Below are positions 17,501-24,972 of a stretch of 64,000 nucleotides of DNA, piece by piece (the stretch's first letter is position 1; each line of letters starts with the position of its first letter). The DNA is from Legionella_C sp048541585. Lineage in GTDB: Bacteria; Pseudomonadota; Gammaproteobacteria; Legionellales; Legionellaceae. The notes under the pieces were generated by a model. That model searched no databases. It had not been told where the DNA came from and worked only from the letters and a program-made list of their open reading frames with translations. The DNA is taken from NCBI RefSeq assembly GCF_048541585.1, contig NZ_CP183303.1, forward strand, positions 992,001 through 1,056,000. The letters are read 5' to 3'. The position numbers and the translations under genes are program-made.

Positions 17501-17713
17501 GCGCTCAAAAATACCGGTAATACGATTAGCCATTTCATCGGGTGGCAACCCGGTATAACTCCAAACGACACTAACTACGGGAATATTAATATTTGGAAAG
17601 ATATCAGTGGGAGTACGTAGAATAGCTAAAGGTCCAATGATGAGTAAAATCAAGGCTAAGACAATGAATGTATAAGGACGAGATAAAGCAACCCACACTA
17701 ACCACATAGCCAT
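14564..17713 (-). CDS. RND efflux transporter permease (HAE1/AcrB-like)
   Basis: A 1049-residue inner-membrane proton-driven exporter of usual RND length. Helix 1 is followed by the large periplasmic loop beginning TPTDIFPNINIPVVSVVWSYTG. The proton-relay helix 4 carries the Asp-Asp pair (LAVGILVDDATVAIENI). A second periplasmic loop precedes helices 8-12, ending near ALGLGEGGEQNAPLGRAVIGG. The sequence is closer to multidrug HAE1-type permeases than to metal CzcA types, because the extra charged residues typical of heavy-metal pumps are not obvious. It is the first gene of a permease-adaptor operon, the reverse of the acrAB order. Substrates are unknown. Confidence 0.9.
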   Translation of the reverse strand: MAMWLVWVALSRPYTFIVLALILLIIGPLAILRTPTDIFPNINIPVVSVVWSYTGLPPDEMANRITGIFERGVTTTVNDIEHIESESLQGVSVTKLFFQKGTNIAVALSQVTAIAQTMLRQFPPGTLPPLVLSYNASTVPVMSLVLSSTTLPEQRLNDLGNNFIRTQLATVQGAALPYPYGGKVRQIQVDLNPKAMQTYGVTPQDINRAINAQNLIIPAGTEKMGIYEYLIKLNSSTLKVEELNDLPLKKIPGGILYIRDVAHVRDGSGPQTNIVRVNGQRAVMMSIQKTGNASTLDIVNRIKALLPQMKEALPQSLNLTMFGDQSIFVVAAIQGVIREGVIAAALTGLMILIVLGSWRSTFIITLSIPLSILASLVVLSALGETINIMTLGGLALAVGILVDDATVAIENINWNLEQGKDIEKAIMDGAEQIAIPALVSTLCICIVFVPMFFIGGVAQYLFAPLAEAVIFAMLASYILSRTLVATLAKYLLKKHDPNAKPRNYFAKFHQKFEARFEQFRAFYQLKLAQVLEHRISFILYFLSFLLASILFLWAWLGEDFFPTVDAGQIKLHLRAPTGTRVEETARLVDNVDTLIRKVIPPDELESIVDNIGLPVSGINLSYSNSGTIGPADADILISLKSNHQNSFDYIRQLRPQLLKNFPGVTFAFLPADIVNQILNFGLPSPINIQIVGLDKKANYQYANQLLAQFKQIPGIVDARVKQATNYPTLFVDVNRSRAEDLNLSQADIATNLLISLSGSFQTSPSFWLSPENGVSYPVVTQIPQYNIISIQDLLNIPIASSSNQNQQILGAVSTIKRMISPADESHYNAQPVIDIFAAIEGRDLGAVTKAINKVITDTKKNLPKGSKIVVRGQAQTQEQAFTGLYLGLAFSILLVYLLMVINFQSWVDPFIIITALPAALAGIVWILFLTQTRLSVPALTGAIMCMGVATANGILVISFARQYMREGGHDAIASALEAGKTRLRPVLMTALAMIIGMLPMALGLGEGGEQNAPLGRAVIGGLSFATVATLFFVPAVFCLIHGRKARTGT

Positions 17714-17828
17714 CCATGGTATGAAAATAATAATTAATTAGTATAGTACAAGTCTTTGTAATTGATAGATTTTGTGGAAATTTACAGCACTATGAGTAAT
17801 GTAAATTTCTTTGTAACTTTCTACTATA

Positions 17829-18179
17829 GCCTATGTCCTGCGGCTTGTCCGCCGGATTCACCGTGACAGTTTGATTGCTGGATACCGCGAACAAGTCGCG
17901 GTACGTAGGCCTTTTTTATCTTAAGATGAGATAACCTAAGTCCAATCTATCTCAGCCTACGTCCGGCGACTTGTTCGCAGGATCCAGCAAAGTAGCCGTG
18001 GACTGGATACCGCAAACAAGTCGTGGTACGTAGGTCTTTTATTTATTTAGGTGCGATGACTTAAGGTCAACCTATCAGAGCACCCTATTCTATCGTTAGC
18101 CTACGTCCTGCGGCTTGTTCGTAGGATCCAGTAAAGTAGCCGTGGACTGGATACCGCAAACAAGTCGTGGTACGTAGGT
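17829..18179. repeat. cluster of three paired REP elements (CCTACGTCC...GGATCC / GGATACCGC...GTACGTAGG)
   Basis: Three copies of an ~80-bp imperfect palindrome at 17829-17910, 17954-18034 and 18098-18179, about 140 bp apart. Each has a left hairpin (CCTACGTCCTGCGGCTTGT..., closing with AGGATCCA) and an inverted right hairpin (TGGATACCGCGAACAAGT..., closing with GTACGTAGG), a BIME-like head-to-head pair. The unit at 54981-55061 has the same structure, and single arms occur at 32850-33211, 43588-43625 and 55190-55226. Confidence 0.8.
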
Positions 18180-18251
18180 CTTTCGAACAGCGCTTTCAGC
18201 AAAGTTTCTTGCTTTAATAATTATGTTCAAAATGTATAAAATTTAAACTTT

Positions 18252-18284
18252 ATTAAGGTTTGCTTAATAATTCTATGGTAAAAT
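18252..18284 (+). promoter_or_regulatory. PmrA-type box with -10 hexamer for the 18377 gene
   Basis: ATTAAG-GTTTG-CTTAAT (18252-18268) followed after exactly 10 bp by TAAAAT (18279-18284). It deviates from YTTAAK-N5-YTTAAK only at the first base. The geometry is identical to the two boxes at 10119-10151 and 10353-10385. It drives the short paralogue and probably the full-length one behind it. Confidence 0.65.
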
Positions 18285-18376
18285 TTTGTTTACTAATTAA
18301 ACAAGTTGATCGTTTATTAATTAATCGTAAATCCACATAATTTTTTTAGCGTTTAGCTTATTTGACTGAGGATAGC

Positions 18377-18703
18377 ATGGAAACAAAAACAGAGCAGTAT
18401 ACGTATGAAGAACATAAGCAAAAATTTATTAAGGATCCTGGAAAATACAACGTGACTGACTACATTCAGGAATTTATTTGTGTAGATATCAACGCTAAAG
18501 ATCGTCTTGTACAAATTTGCGAAACTAATCAATTAAGCAGTTTAAGTCGGATATTAGACAAGTTACCTACTATTTTTACTAAGAAAAAAACAGAGTCAGA
18601 TGTAGCGCAAACCATTTCACATTTACAAAAGCTAAAAGAAGATATCAATAATAATGCGATAAATCCCTCGACTGTAGAGTTAGGCGGACCAAAAGTAAAT
18701 TAA
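18377..18703 (+). CDS. unknown protein, short paralogue of the 18740 gene
   Basis: A 108-residue protein from the ATG at 18377, chosen because GAGGA lies just upstream; a TTG 15 bp earlier is also open. Residues 1-70 align with the N-terminus of the next gene: both have (Q/I)YTYE-HK--F, then Y(I/L)QEFI--D and LSRI---LP. After that it diverges and stops, so it is either a truncated duplicate or a minimal N-terminal module. No known domain is recognised and there is no signal peptide. It lies behind a PmrA-type promoter and 36 bp before its paralogue; effector status is possible. Confidence 0.7.
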   Translation: METKTEQYTYEEHKQKFIKDPGKYNVTDYIQEFICVDINAKDRLVQICETNQLSSLSRILDKLPTIFTKKKTESDVAQTISHLQKLKEDINNNAINPSTVELGGPKVN

Positions 18704-18739
18704 ATTTTTTATTAATCTTAAATATTGTGGGGAAGTTAT

Positions 18740-19864
18740 ATGGAAAACAAGGCAGAAATTTATACTTATGAAATGCATAAGAAAAGATTTTTTGGTGATA
18801 AAGGTATGCATAGTATACCGGCTTACTTACAGGAATTTATTCTAATTGATCCAGAATCAAAAAGTCGCTTTCAGAAAGCATATGGAACCAAAGCTGTAGG
18901 AGAATTAAGCCGTATTTTTAATGATTTACCTTCTCTAGATACAAAATCTATTGATGAATTTGCCATAGAGTATTTAGAAGAGATTAAGAAAGGAAATTTT
19001 TATGATTATACGCTTAATAAAATTGGCTTTTTATTGCATGAATTTATTGACTGTAATCAATATTTATCTACTGGCAATGTAAACCCTTATTATGGACAGT
19101 TAACCGAAGGTATGTTAGCAACTTTTGCGAAAGTACTAGAAATAGAGCCAGATGAATTTAAAGAAGTGTTTTATGGAAAGCCAATAAATCAAACAAAAGT
19201 AATGGATTTTGCCAATCAGATGGTTGGTGCTCTAAATATTGCTATAACTTCTCGATTTATGGATATTCTTAGTCGTTCTCGCACTCCGGAAGGAAAAGCT
19301 TATAGCGATTTTCAGAATTATGCATACTATTATAATGGTTATTCGCTTGATAAAGTTGATAACGAAGGTCTACCTCTAAAAATACAAGAGCTATGTTTAC
19401 CAGATATACAAAAACTAAAATTTGACGATATAGTTAAAGGACGTAATTTAAATCCTAAAAACTCACAAAGCCACCAAGCAATACTTCTTTATATAGAGAA
19501 AGTTTCAGAAATTATAGCAAAGTGGGAGAACAAAGGTAAAAAAGAGCCTAGAATTCAAACTATCTTAGATAGTTTAAGGATATCACTAAAAAATGCCCGA
19601 CTTTATGTAGAAATATCGTCAGTTCCACCTGATTTTATTGGTAAACGTAAGAGTATGTTTATTGAGCAAATTGATGAGGAAATTGCAAAGTTACCAAAGC
19701 CTGAAAAAAAGGAAAAATTTACTATTTTTAGGAAAAAATCTAAAGAGCCTGAGCAGCATCCAGCGCAGACTCTTTTAGAGGAATTAAAAGAAGATGTTAT
19801 TCATATTAATTCTATGGAAGAGCCAGGATCTAAAAAAACGCAAGGATTTGGGACCGGTGTATAA
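18740..19864 (+). CDS. unknown protein, full-length paralogue; candidate secreted effector
   Basis: A 374-residue protein from the ATG at 18740 (GGGGAAG upstream; an upstream TTG in frame is less likely). No family is recognised. It is soluble and mostly helical. The N-terminal 75 residues are shared with the preceding short gene. The last 60 residues are Lys/Glu-rich (EKKEKFTIFRKKSKEPEQ, then LLEELKEDVIHINSMEEP) and end in a short polar Gly-rich tail, which resembles the Glu-rich C-terminal signals of Dot/Icm substrates. It is co-transcribed with the short paralogue from the PmrA-type promoter at 18252-18284. Confidence 0.75.
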   Translation: MENKAEIYTYEMHKKRFFGDKGMHSIPAYLQEFILIDPESKSRFQKAYGTKAVGELSRIFNDLPSLDTKSIDEFAIEYLEEIKKGNFYDYTLNKIGFLLHEFIDCNQYLSTGNVNPYYGQLTEGMLATFAKVLEIEPDEFKEVFYGKPINQTKVMDFANQMVGALNIAITSRFMDILSRSRTPEGKAYSDFQNYAYYYNGYSLDKVDNEGLPLKIQELCLPDIQKLKFDDIVKGRNLNPKNSQSHQAILLYIEKVSEIIAKWENKGKKEPRIQTILDSLRISLKNARLYVEISSVPPDFIGKRKSMFIEQIDEEIAKLPKPEKKEKFTIFRKKSKEPEQHPAQTLLEELKEDVIHINSMEEPGSKKTQGFGTGV

Positions 19865-19959
19865 ATAGTCCTATTAATGGCAGAAAATATTTTAAATAAG
19901 TTAAATAATATTATTACTTATTAAGTTAAACTTCTGTCTTATAATCTCTAGAGAAAGAC

Positions 19960-20036
19960 AAAGGGGTTGATTTTTGAGGGCTGTAGAGCATATATAAACA
20001 TAGGTGTAAAATGGTCTACAGAAAATCAATCCTTTT
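19960..20036. repeat. long imperfect inverted repeat in a 450-bp intergenic gap
   Basis: The left arm AAGGGGTTGATTTT, a 6-base bulge and CTGTAGA pair with CTACAG...AAATCAATCCTTTT on the right across a ~25-base centre. It lies about 95 bp after the gene ending at 19864 and 280 bp before the next gene. It could be a terminator-like structure, a small RNA or a MITE remnant; no T-run follows. The remainder of this gap holds nothing I recognise. Confidence 0.5.
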
Positions 20037-20315
20037 GACCACTATAGGAGATTTTGCAGTCAGGTGCTTAAAATTATAAATTAATATTTATTTTTAAGTA
20101 GCAATATTAGCTAAATTAGAACTAAAATTTTTGTGTATTTAAATTATCATTTTCTTGAAGTGTTTGTCACGATTCATTCCATAGCATAAACTTATCATTT
20201 AACTTTTGTATATTTTATATATAAAGATCAATTAAATCATTCTGAAGTTGATTGATATATAATGCATTAATTCTTAAGTCAGCTGTTTAAGTAGGTCTAA
20301 TAAAGGACAATAGCA

Positions 20316-21173
20316 ATGCATGAAAAAAAATCAAAGAATGCTTTAAAGTTACCCTCAATTTTATACGGCACAGCCTGGAAAGAAGCACAAACTGAGTCGC
20401 TTGTTTTTCAAGCTTTAAAACTAGGATTTAATGGTATTGATACCGCTAATCAGCGTAAACATTATTATGAAGAAGGCGTAGGTGCAGGCCTTGCACAATT
20501 TTTAAAAACTGGCGAAAAAACTCGGCAAGACTTATTTATTCAAACTAAATTTACGCTAGCACAAGGCCAAGATGAACGAAAGCCCTATAATGAATTTGAC
20601 TCTTTAACAAAGCAAGTTAAACAATCTTTTTTAAGCTCATTAAATCATTTACAAACGGATTATATTGATTCTTACATTCTTCACGGCCCGTCTTTATCAC
20701 AAGGAATTATTAAGGATGATTTAGAAATTTGGCAAGCTATGGAAGAACTAGTAAAAGAGGGCAAAGTTAAATTCTTAGGGATTTCAAATATCAACAATAA
20801 ACAACTAGAAACACTCTATAACACGGTTTCCATAAAACCATCTTTTGTCCAAAATCGCTGCTTTGCTAATACCCAATGGGACAAAGAAAATCGGCTATTT
20901 TGCGAAAGGAACAGTATTATTTATCAGGGATTTTCATTACTTACCGCCAACCTTTCTTACCTTTTAACTCCAGTTATGTATTCAATAGCCAAAAAATATA
21001 GTAAATCTATTCCACAAATTATTTTTCGATTTGCTCAACAAATTAATATTTTATCATTAACTGGTACTACTAAAGCTGAGCATATGAGAGATGATTTAAA
21101 TCTCAATGATTTCGAGCTTACAATAGAAGAGATTGACTATATAGAGTGTTTAGGTGTTAATGCAAATTCTTAA
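20316..21173 (+). CDS. aldo/keto reductase
   Basis: A 285-residue TIM-barrel oxidoreductase that reduces carbonyls with NADPH. The catalytic tetrad is visible: Asp42 (GIDTANQRKHYYEE), Tyr50 or Tyr51, Lys78 (FIQTKFT) and His123 (DSYILHGPS). The cofactor-binding end includes LSLTGTTKAEHMRDDL, a variant of the usual IPG(T/S)-rich motif. The ATG at 20316 has AAAGGA upstream. It is monocistronic, and its physiological substrate is not predictable. Shorter than classic 310-320-residue AKRs but full across the barrel. Confidence 0.88.
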   Translation: MHEKKSKNALKLPSILYGTAWKEAQTESLVFQALKLGFNGIDTANQRKHYYEEGVGAGLAQFLKTGEKTRQDLFIQTKFTLAQGQDERKPYNEFDSLTKQVKQSFLSSLNHLQTDYIDSYILHGPSLSQGIIKDDLEIWQAMEELVKEGKVKFLGISNINNKQLETLYNTVSIKPSFVQNRCFANTQWDKENRLFCERNSIIYQGFSLLTANLSYLLTPVMYSIAKKYSKSIPQIIFRFAQQINILSLTGTTKAEHMRDDLNLNDFELTIEEIDYIECLGVNANS

Positions 21174-21266
21174 ATTCGCTATCAATAAATGAAAAGCTAA
21201 ATTCTACACTACTATAATTTTACACTAAACTATTTAAAGTAATGAAGTCTAATAATAGGAAACAGG

Positions 21267-22061
21267 ATGGTCCGGGAATTAATCAATGAACTTCACTTCT
21301 GGGAATTGGTTTTATTATGTATTTCGACTCTTACTATACTTACGTATTTATCGGCAGTTATTTCTACTCGATTAATTACTTTTCCTGTCGATAAAGAGCA
21401 TCGATCATTATCTAACTCTTTAATTGGTATATTAAGTGCAGGTTTCTCTGTATTACTTGCTTTTATTATTATTAATTCCTGGAATTATTTATTGAAAACC
21501 CAAGATGATTTAGCTAAGGAAGCAGATGCCCTAGCGGCAATAGTGCGTGATGTTAATGTTTTTCCAGAGCCTGTTAAAGAAAAACTTATGACAGAGCTTC
21601 GCAATTATATTCATTTAGCTCGGGTACATGAATGGGAAACATTAAAACAGGGAATAGATAACCGTCAGGCTTGGGAGACTATTTATAATTTATTTGTAAC
21701 GTTACAATCATTTGATCCGCATACAAATTTAGAAAGGATATATTACGCACAAATTGTCAGGAATCTTGAAACTGTTTCAGAAACAAGAAGAAATAGATTG
21801 GCTCGCCTAGAGAGCATAATCCCCGATAAACTAAACTCAGCACTTATTATAGGTTCAATAATACTTGTTGTGATATTAGGTTTAATGCGTGGAGAGAAGA
21901 ATTTTCTAAACATAGCCCCTGTCTTATTTTTTTCTATCGTTTTAGGCTTTAATCTAGCTATCGCATTAAGTTTTAATTATCCATATTCAGGTGATATCTC
22001 CGTCAGTAATAAGTTTTTTTATGAAGGTATTTTAAGTAATTTTACCGATCCAGATAAATAA
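21267..22061 (+). CDS. DUF4239 (bestrophin-like) membrane protein
   Basis: A 264-residue inner-membrane protein with two N-terminal helices (about 12-35 and 50-70) and two C-terminal helices (about 193-235), separated by a cytosolic helical segment containing KEADALAAIVRDVNVFPEP. That motif and layout are typical of DUF4239, a family with a bestrophin-like topology and no proven function. AGGAAACAGG precedes the ATG. It is probably monocistronic. Confidence 0.8.
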   Translation: MVRELINELHFWELVLLCISTLTILTYLSAVISTRLITFPVDKEHRSLSNSLIGILSAGFSVLLAFIIINSWNYLLKTQDDLAKEADALAAIVRDVNVFPEPVKEKLMTELRNYIHLARVHEWETLKQGIDNRQAWETIYNLFVTLQSFDPHTNLERIYYAQIVRNLETVSETRRNRLARLESIIPDKLNSALIIGSIILVVILGLMRGEKNFLNIAPVLFFSIVLGFNLAIALSFNYPYSGDISVSNKFFYEGILSNFTDPDK

Positions 22062-22365
22062 GCATAGTTTAGGCCAATTTTTTACCTATCGTATCTTCAA
22101 GTAATTGTGGATAGCCAAATTAAATTTCTAATTTATGTAGTAACCTGCTGCGAAGAATTTTTCTGATTAATCTTTTCTAAAGATCAATATTTTTAGTCAA
22201 TCTTAGCCTTGAAGCCTTAGGCTTAATAAATTTTTAATACCTAAAAATCCAGTCCCTATATGATTGAGAAAAGATCTGCATTTATAAATTTTGTGCAAAC
22301 TAGTCAAATTGCTTATACTTATACTGTCGCTTATAACAATTATTTCTTATACAAGGAGCGTGATT

Positions 22366-22944
22366 ATGTCAACTTTCAAAAGAATGAAGCTTTTAGGTGC
22401 CGCAATAGCTTTGACAGTATCACCGATGTTGTTTGCTTCTACCGATACGCTACAAACAGGCAAGTTAATACTAGCTGATTGGCAAGCCGGTGGACAAGGT
22501 CAAGGCAGTGGAGGACAAGGCGGTGGTGGTAATTGGGGTGGTTATGGTGGCCAAGGTGGGCAAGTAGGAAACGGACAAGGTCAAGGCGGTGGAGGACAAG
22601 GTGGCGGCTGGCAAAATGGTGGCCAAGGTGGAAAAATGGGAGGTGGACAGGGTCAAGGTGGTAATTGGGGCGGCGGTAATGGTGGTCAAGGTGGTAATTG
22701 GGGTGGCCATGGTGGCTACGGCGGCCAAGGTGGCGGTTGGGGCGGACATGGCGGACATGGTGGCTATGGTGGTTGGGGTGGAGGACATCATGGACACTTC
22801 GGACATGGTTGGTATCCAGGTTGGCATGATGTGTATTGGTATCCTGATGTATATTTCTGGAAGCATGGTCGTCAATGTATGAAATCATGTTATAGAAATA
22901 AATGGGATAATAGAGTCTGTTATATTCAATGTGAAGATTATTAG
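22366..22944 (+). CDS. secreted glycine-rich protein with C-terminal four-cysteine motif
   Basis: A 192-residue protein from the ATG at 22366 (ACAAGGAGC upstream); longer in-frame starts lack a ribosome binding site. A signal peptide covers residues 1-24 (KLLGAAIALTVSPMLFAS). Residues ~35-150 are almost only Gly, Gln, Trp, Asn, Tyr and His in GGQGGxWGG-type repeats. The last 22 residues, CMKSCYRNKWDNRVCYIQCEDY, have a CxxxC...N-W-x-R...CxxxC pattern that is shared with the protein encoded at 49144-49551, whose Gly-rich body is shorter. The two define a small secreted family; a cell-surface or matrix role is a guess. Confidence 0.8.
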   Translation: MSTFKRMKLLGAAIALTVSPMLFASTDTLQTGKLILADWQAGGQGQGSGGQGGGGNWGGYGGQGGQVGNGQGQGGGGQGGGWQNGGQGGKMGGGQGQGGNWGGGNGGQGGNWGGHGGYGGQGGGWGGHGGHGGYGGWGGGHHGHFGHGWYPGWHDVYWYPDVYFWKHGRQCMKSCYRNKWDNRVCYIQCEDY

Positions 22945-22952
22945 TAATTCAT

Positions 22953-22987
22953 AACCTGGGTGTAAACTTACACCCAGGTTTTACTTT
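22953..22987. terminator. strong bidirectional terminator hairpin
   Basis: A 13-bp perfect stem AACCTGGGTGTAA/TTACACCCAGGTT, then TTACTTT, lies between convergent genes ending at 22944 and 22994. Confidence 0.75.
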
Positions 22988-22993
22988 AAATTA

Positions 22994-24151
22994 TTAACTA
23001 ATTTTTAAAACATTAATGAGTTCTTGATTAGCTTCAAAAGGTGTTTTTCTCTTAAACTCAGAAATAAAGTGAGTGTATTCTTCATCGTTAGCATTAAGAA
23101 TAAAATCTGTCATTGCTTTTTCAAGCTGATAAAATTTAGCAATTCTTGGGATTTGCCTTTGTTCGTAGGCGGTAATAGCTTCTGAAAAACTCTTATTTTT
23201 TAGGTTTGCAGCTAGCCAATAACTATCTTCTAAACCACAGCCGGCACCTAAACCTAAAATACTACCTAAGGGATGAGCTGCATCACCAACTAAAACAACG
23301 CGCTCTTTATGCCAATTTTGTAATTTAGACATAGTATAGGCCTCTTCGCAATAAAAATGCTGATTAAAATCGGCCTCAGTAAGTGATTGCTCATAGGCAT
23401 CTAATAATTGGTCAACTTCTGCTGACCAGCCCCTAAACAAACAAAGGCGCTCTTGACGATTAATTAAATGCTGAATTTCTCCTTGTTTATAGGGAAGTAC
23501 TTGATAAAAAATATGACGATTTTTTGAGATAGGAAATTGTAAACAATAACGATTTTTTCCAATAATAAAATTATGTGCTATCTGTTGCGATGGTGGATAT
23601 CTTAAGACACCTAAGAAATGAAGATAACCAGAATAAGTCAATTTAGTTTCAGGAAAGATGATTTTTCTTATAGCAGAATAAGTGCCATCCGCACCGATAA
23701 GAAGATCAGCTTTAACTTCACGGTGATTATCAAAATAGGCTGTTACTTTGGCATCTTTTTGCTGAATCTTGATGCATTTTGCTCCAAATACAATATTATC
23801 TATACCAAATTCATGCGCTAAAAGCTGATGCAGCTCACTTCGACAGACATTCATAATAGGATAGCCATTCACTTGTAAGAAAAGCTCTCTAGGTACGTCC
23901 ATTAATTTATGGCCAGCTGCGTCAGCAAATATATCATACGTAATAGTTGCGGGGAGCAAACTAATTTTTTCTTTGCAGGGAAGTGTCATAAGCACTTCAA
24001 CACCATTAGGCCAAATACCTAATCCGCCGCCTATGGGCGCAATATCAGCCTGTTTTTCATAAATTTCTACTTGAAATCCTTGCTGACGCAACAAAATTCC
24101 CATTACTAACCCTGAAATTCCTGCACCTATAATAACTATTTTATTGCTCAC
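22994..24151 (-). CDS. FAD-dependent monooxygenase (HpxO/salicylate hydroxylase-like)
   Basis: A 385-residue class A flavin monooxygenase. The FAD motif IVIIGAGISGLVMGILL is at 5-21, DLLIGADGTYSAIRKIIF in the middle, and the GD motif VVLVGDAAHPLGSILGLGAGCGLED near 285-310. The substrate is unknown; urate hydroxylase and salicylate hydroxylase are the nearest types by motif. It is divergent from an XRE/LexA-like regulator gene (24310), with palindromic sequences between them, so that regulator probably controls it. Confidence 0.85.
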   Translation of the reverse strand: MSNKIVIIGAGISGLVMGILLRQQGFQVEIYEKQADIAPIGGGLGIWPNGVEVLMTLPCKEKISLLPATITYDIFADAAGHKLMDVPRELFLQVNGYPIMNVCRSELHQLLAHEFGIDNIVFGAKCIKIQQKDAKVTAYFDNHREVKADLLIGADGTYSAIRKIIFPETKLTYSGYLHFLGVLRYPPSQQIAHNFIIGKNRYCLQFPISKNRHIFYQVLPYKQGEIQHLINRQERLCLFRGWSAEVDQLLDAYEQSLTEADFNQHFYCEEAYTMSKLQNWHKERVVLVGDAAHPLGSILGLGAGCGLEDSYWLAANLKNKSFSEAITAYEQRQIPRIAKFYQLEKAMTDFILNANDEEYTHFISEFKRKTPFEANQELINVLKIS

Positions 24152-24211
24152 AACTAAAAGCCATTTATTTACAGAGGACTGTATCGTAGATGATCAGTGC
24201 AACAAATGTCA

Positions 24212-24267
24212 ACGTTAAAACGTTCATTTTAACGTTTTTTGGCTGATAATATTGCAAATATTAGCCA
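24212..24267. promoter_or_regulatory. palindromic operators between divergent monooxygenase and XRE-regulator genes
   Basis: A perfect 9-bp inverted repeat ACGTTAAAA-N6-TTTTAACGT is at 24212-24235. Next to it is a 28-bp imperfect palindrome starting TGGCTGATAATATT and ending ATTAGCCA (24240-24267). Both lie in the 158-bp divergent intergenic region and are the right size for a dimeric HTH regulator. Confidence 0.6.
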
Positions 24268-24309
24268 TTTTTATTATCATGCATAAAAATTAAACTGATA
24301 AAAATAGCG

Positions 24310-24972
24310 ATGAATAATCAGAAGAAGTTAAATCAAGCTAGCAGTATTATTCAATCATTGATGCAAGAATGCAGGATTACTGAAGCAGAGCTAGCCCGAC
24401 AGACTCAATTACCGCAAACAACTATTAATCGGTTACTATTAGGCGGAACTACTGATCCCCGGGCTAACACTTTAAAGCCTATTGCTGATTTTTTTTGTGT
24501 TTCAATAGGGCAGTTATGTGGTTTTGAGCCACTGCCCCTTAATCGAATTGCGGGTATGGTAAATACCACGAATCCTTCAGCATGGCGCTTTATTCCTATA
24601 ATTGCTTGGGAACAAATAAAATCCTGGCGCTTTACGCAAAAAACTATAACCCCGCTACAACACAAGAATTGGATTGGTACAGAGCGGGCACTATCAGAAA
24701 ATTCATTTGCTTTACAAAGCTTAGCTTTTATGGAGCCTAGGTTTCGCAAAAATTCTACTCTAATTATTGATTCTGAAGCAAAATATAAAGACGGCCATTA
24801 TATTATTATTGCCTTAGACGGTATTCATCCTACAGTGCGTAAAGTATTATTCGATGGCTCTGATGTATTACTTCAATCTTTTGATCAAAGTCAGCCAGCA
24901 CTAAAGCTAGATAAAGAACACACAATTTATGGCACTATAGTTGAATCACGTTTGGATACTTATCATGACTAA
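24310..24972 (+). CDS. XRE-family regulator with degenerate S24/LexA-like C-terminal domain
   Basis: A 220-residue DNA-binding protein. The N-terminal helix-turn-helix (about 18-60: EAELARQTQLPQTTINRLLLG) is of the Cro/CI type. The C-terminal half resembles the LexA/CI peptidase fold (SLAFMEPRFRKNSTLII, then YIIIALDGIHPTVRKVL). At the place of the catalytic Ser (consensus S-M-x-P) there is Phe, and the Lys position reads Arg, so self-cleavage is unlikely; the domain may act as dimeriser or ligand sensor. Its stop overlaps the start of the transporter gene by 8 bp, so the two are co-translated. It probably regulates itself and the divergent monooxygenase. Confidence 0.8.
   Translation: MNNQKKLNQASSIIQSLMQECRITEAELARQTQLPQTTINRLLLGGTTDPRANTLKPIADFFCVSIGQLCGFEPLPLNRIAGMVNTTNPSAWRFIPIIAWEQIKSWRFTQKTITPLQHKNWIGTERALSENSFALQSLAFMEPRFRKNSTLIIDSEAKYKDGHYIIIALDGIHPTVRKVLFDGSDVLLQSFDQSQPALKLDKEHTIYGTIVESRLDTYHD

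Noticed and set aside
22222..22238. CTTAAT-N5-TTTAAT, a formal PmrA-box match upstream of the Gly-rich gene
   Set aside because: No -10 hexamer at the 10-bp spacing shared by the three accepted boxes; in AT-rich DNA about one such bare match is expected in 64 kb by chance.
22439..22888. Several overlapping frames inside the Gly-rich gene
   Set aside because: Low-complexity shadows of the GGN-rich coding repeat; the chosen frame has signal peptide and ribosome binding site.
24941..24964. Earlier ATG for the queuosine-precursor transporter
   Set aside because: It lies deep in the XRE gene without a ribosome binding site; ATGACTAA coupling at 24965 is the usual arrangement.
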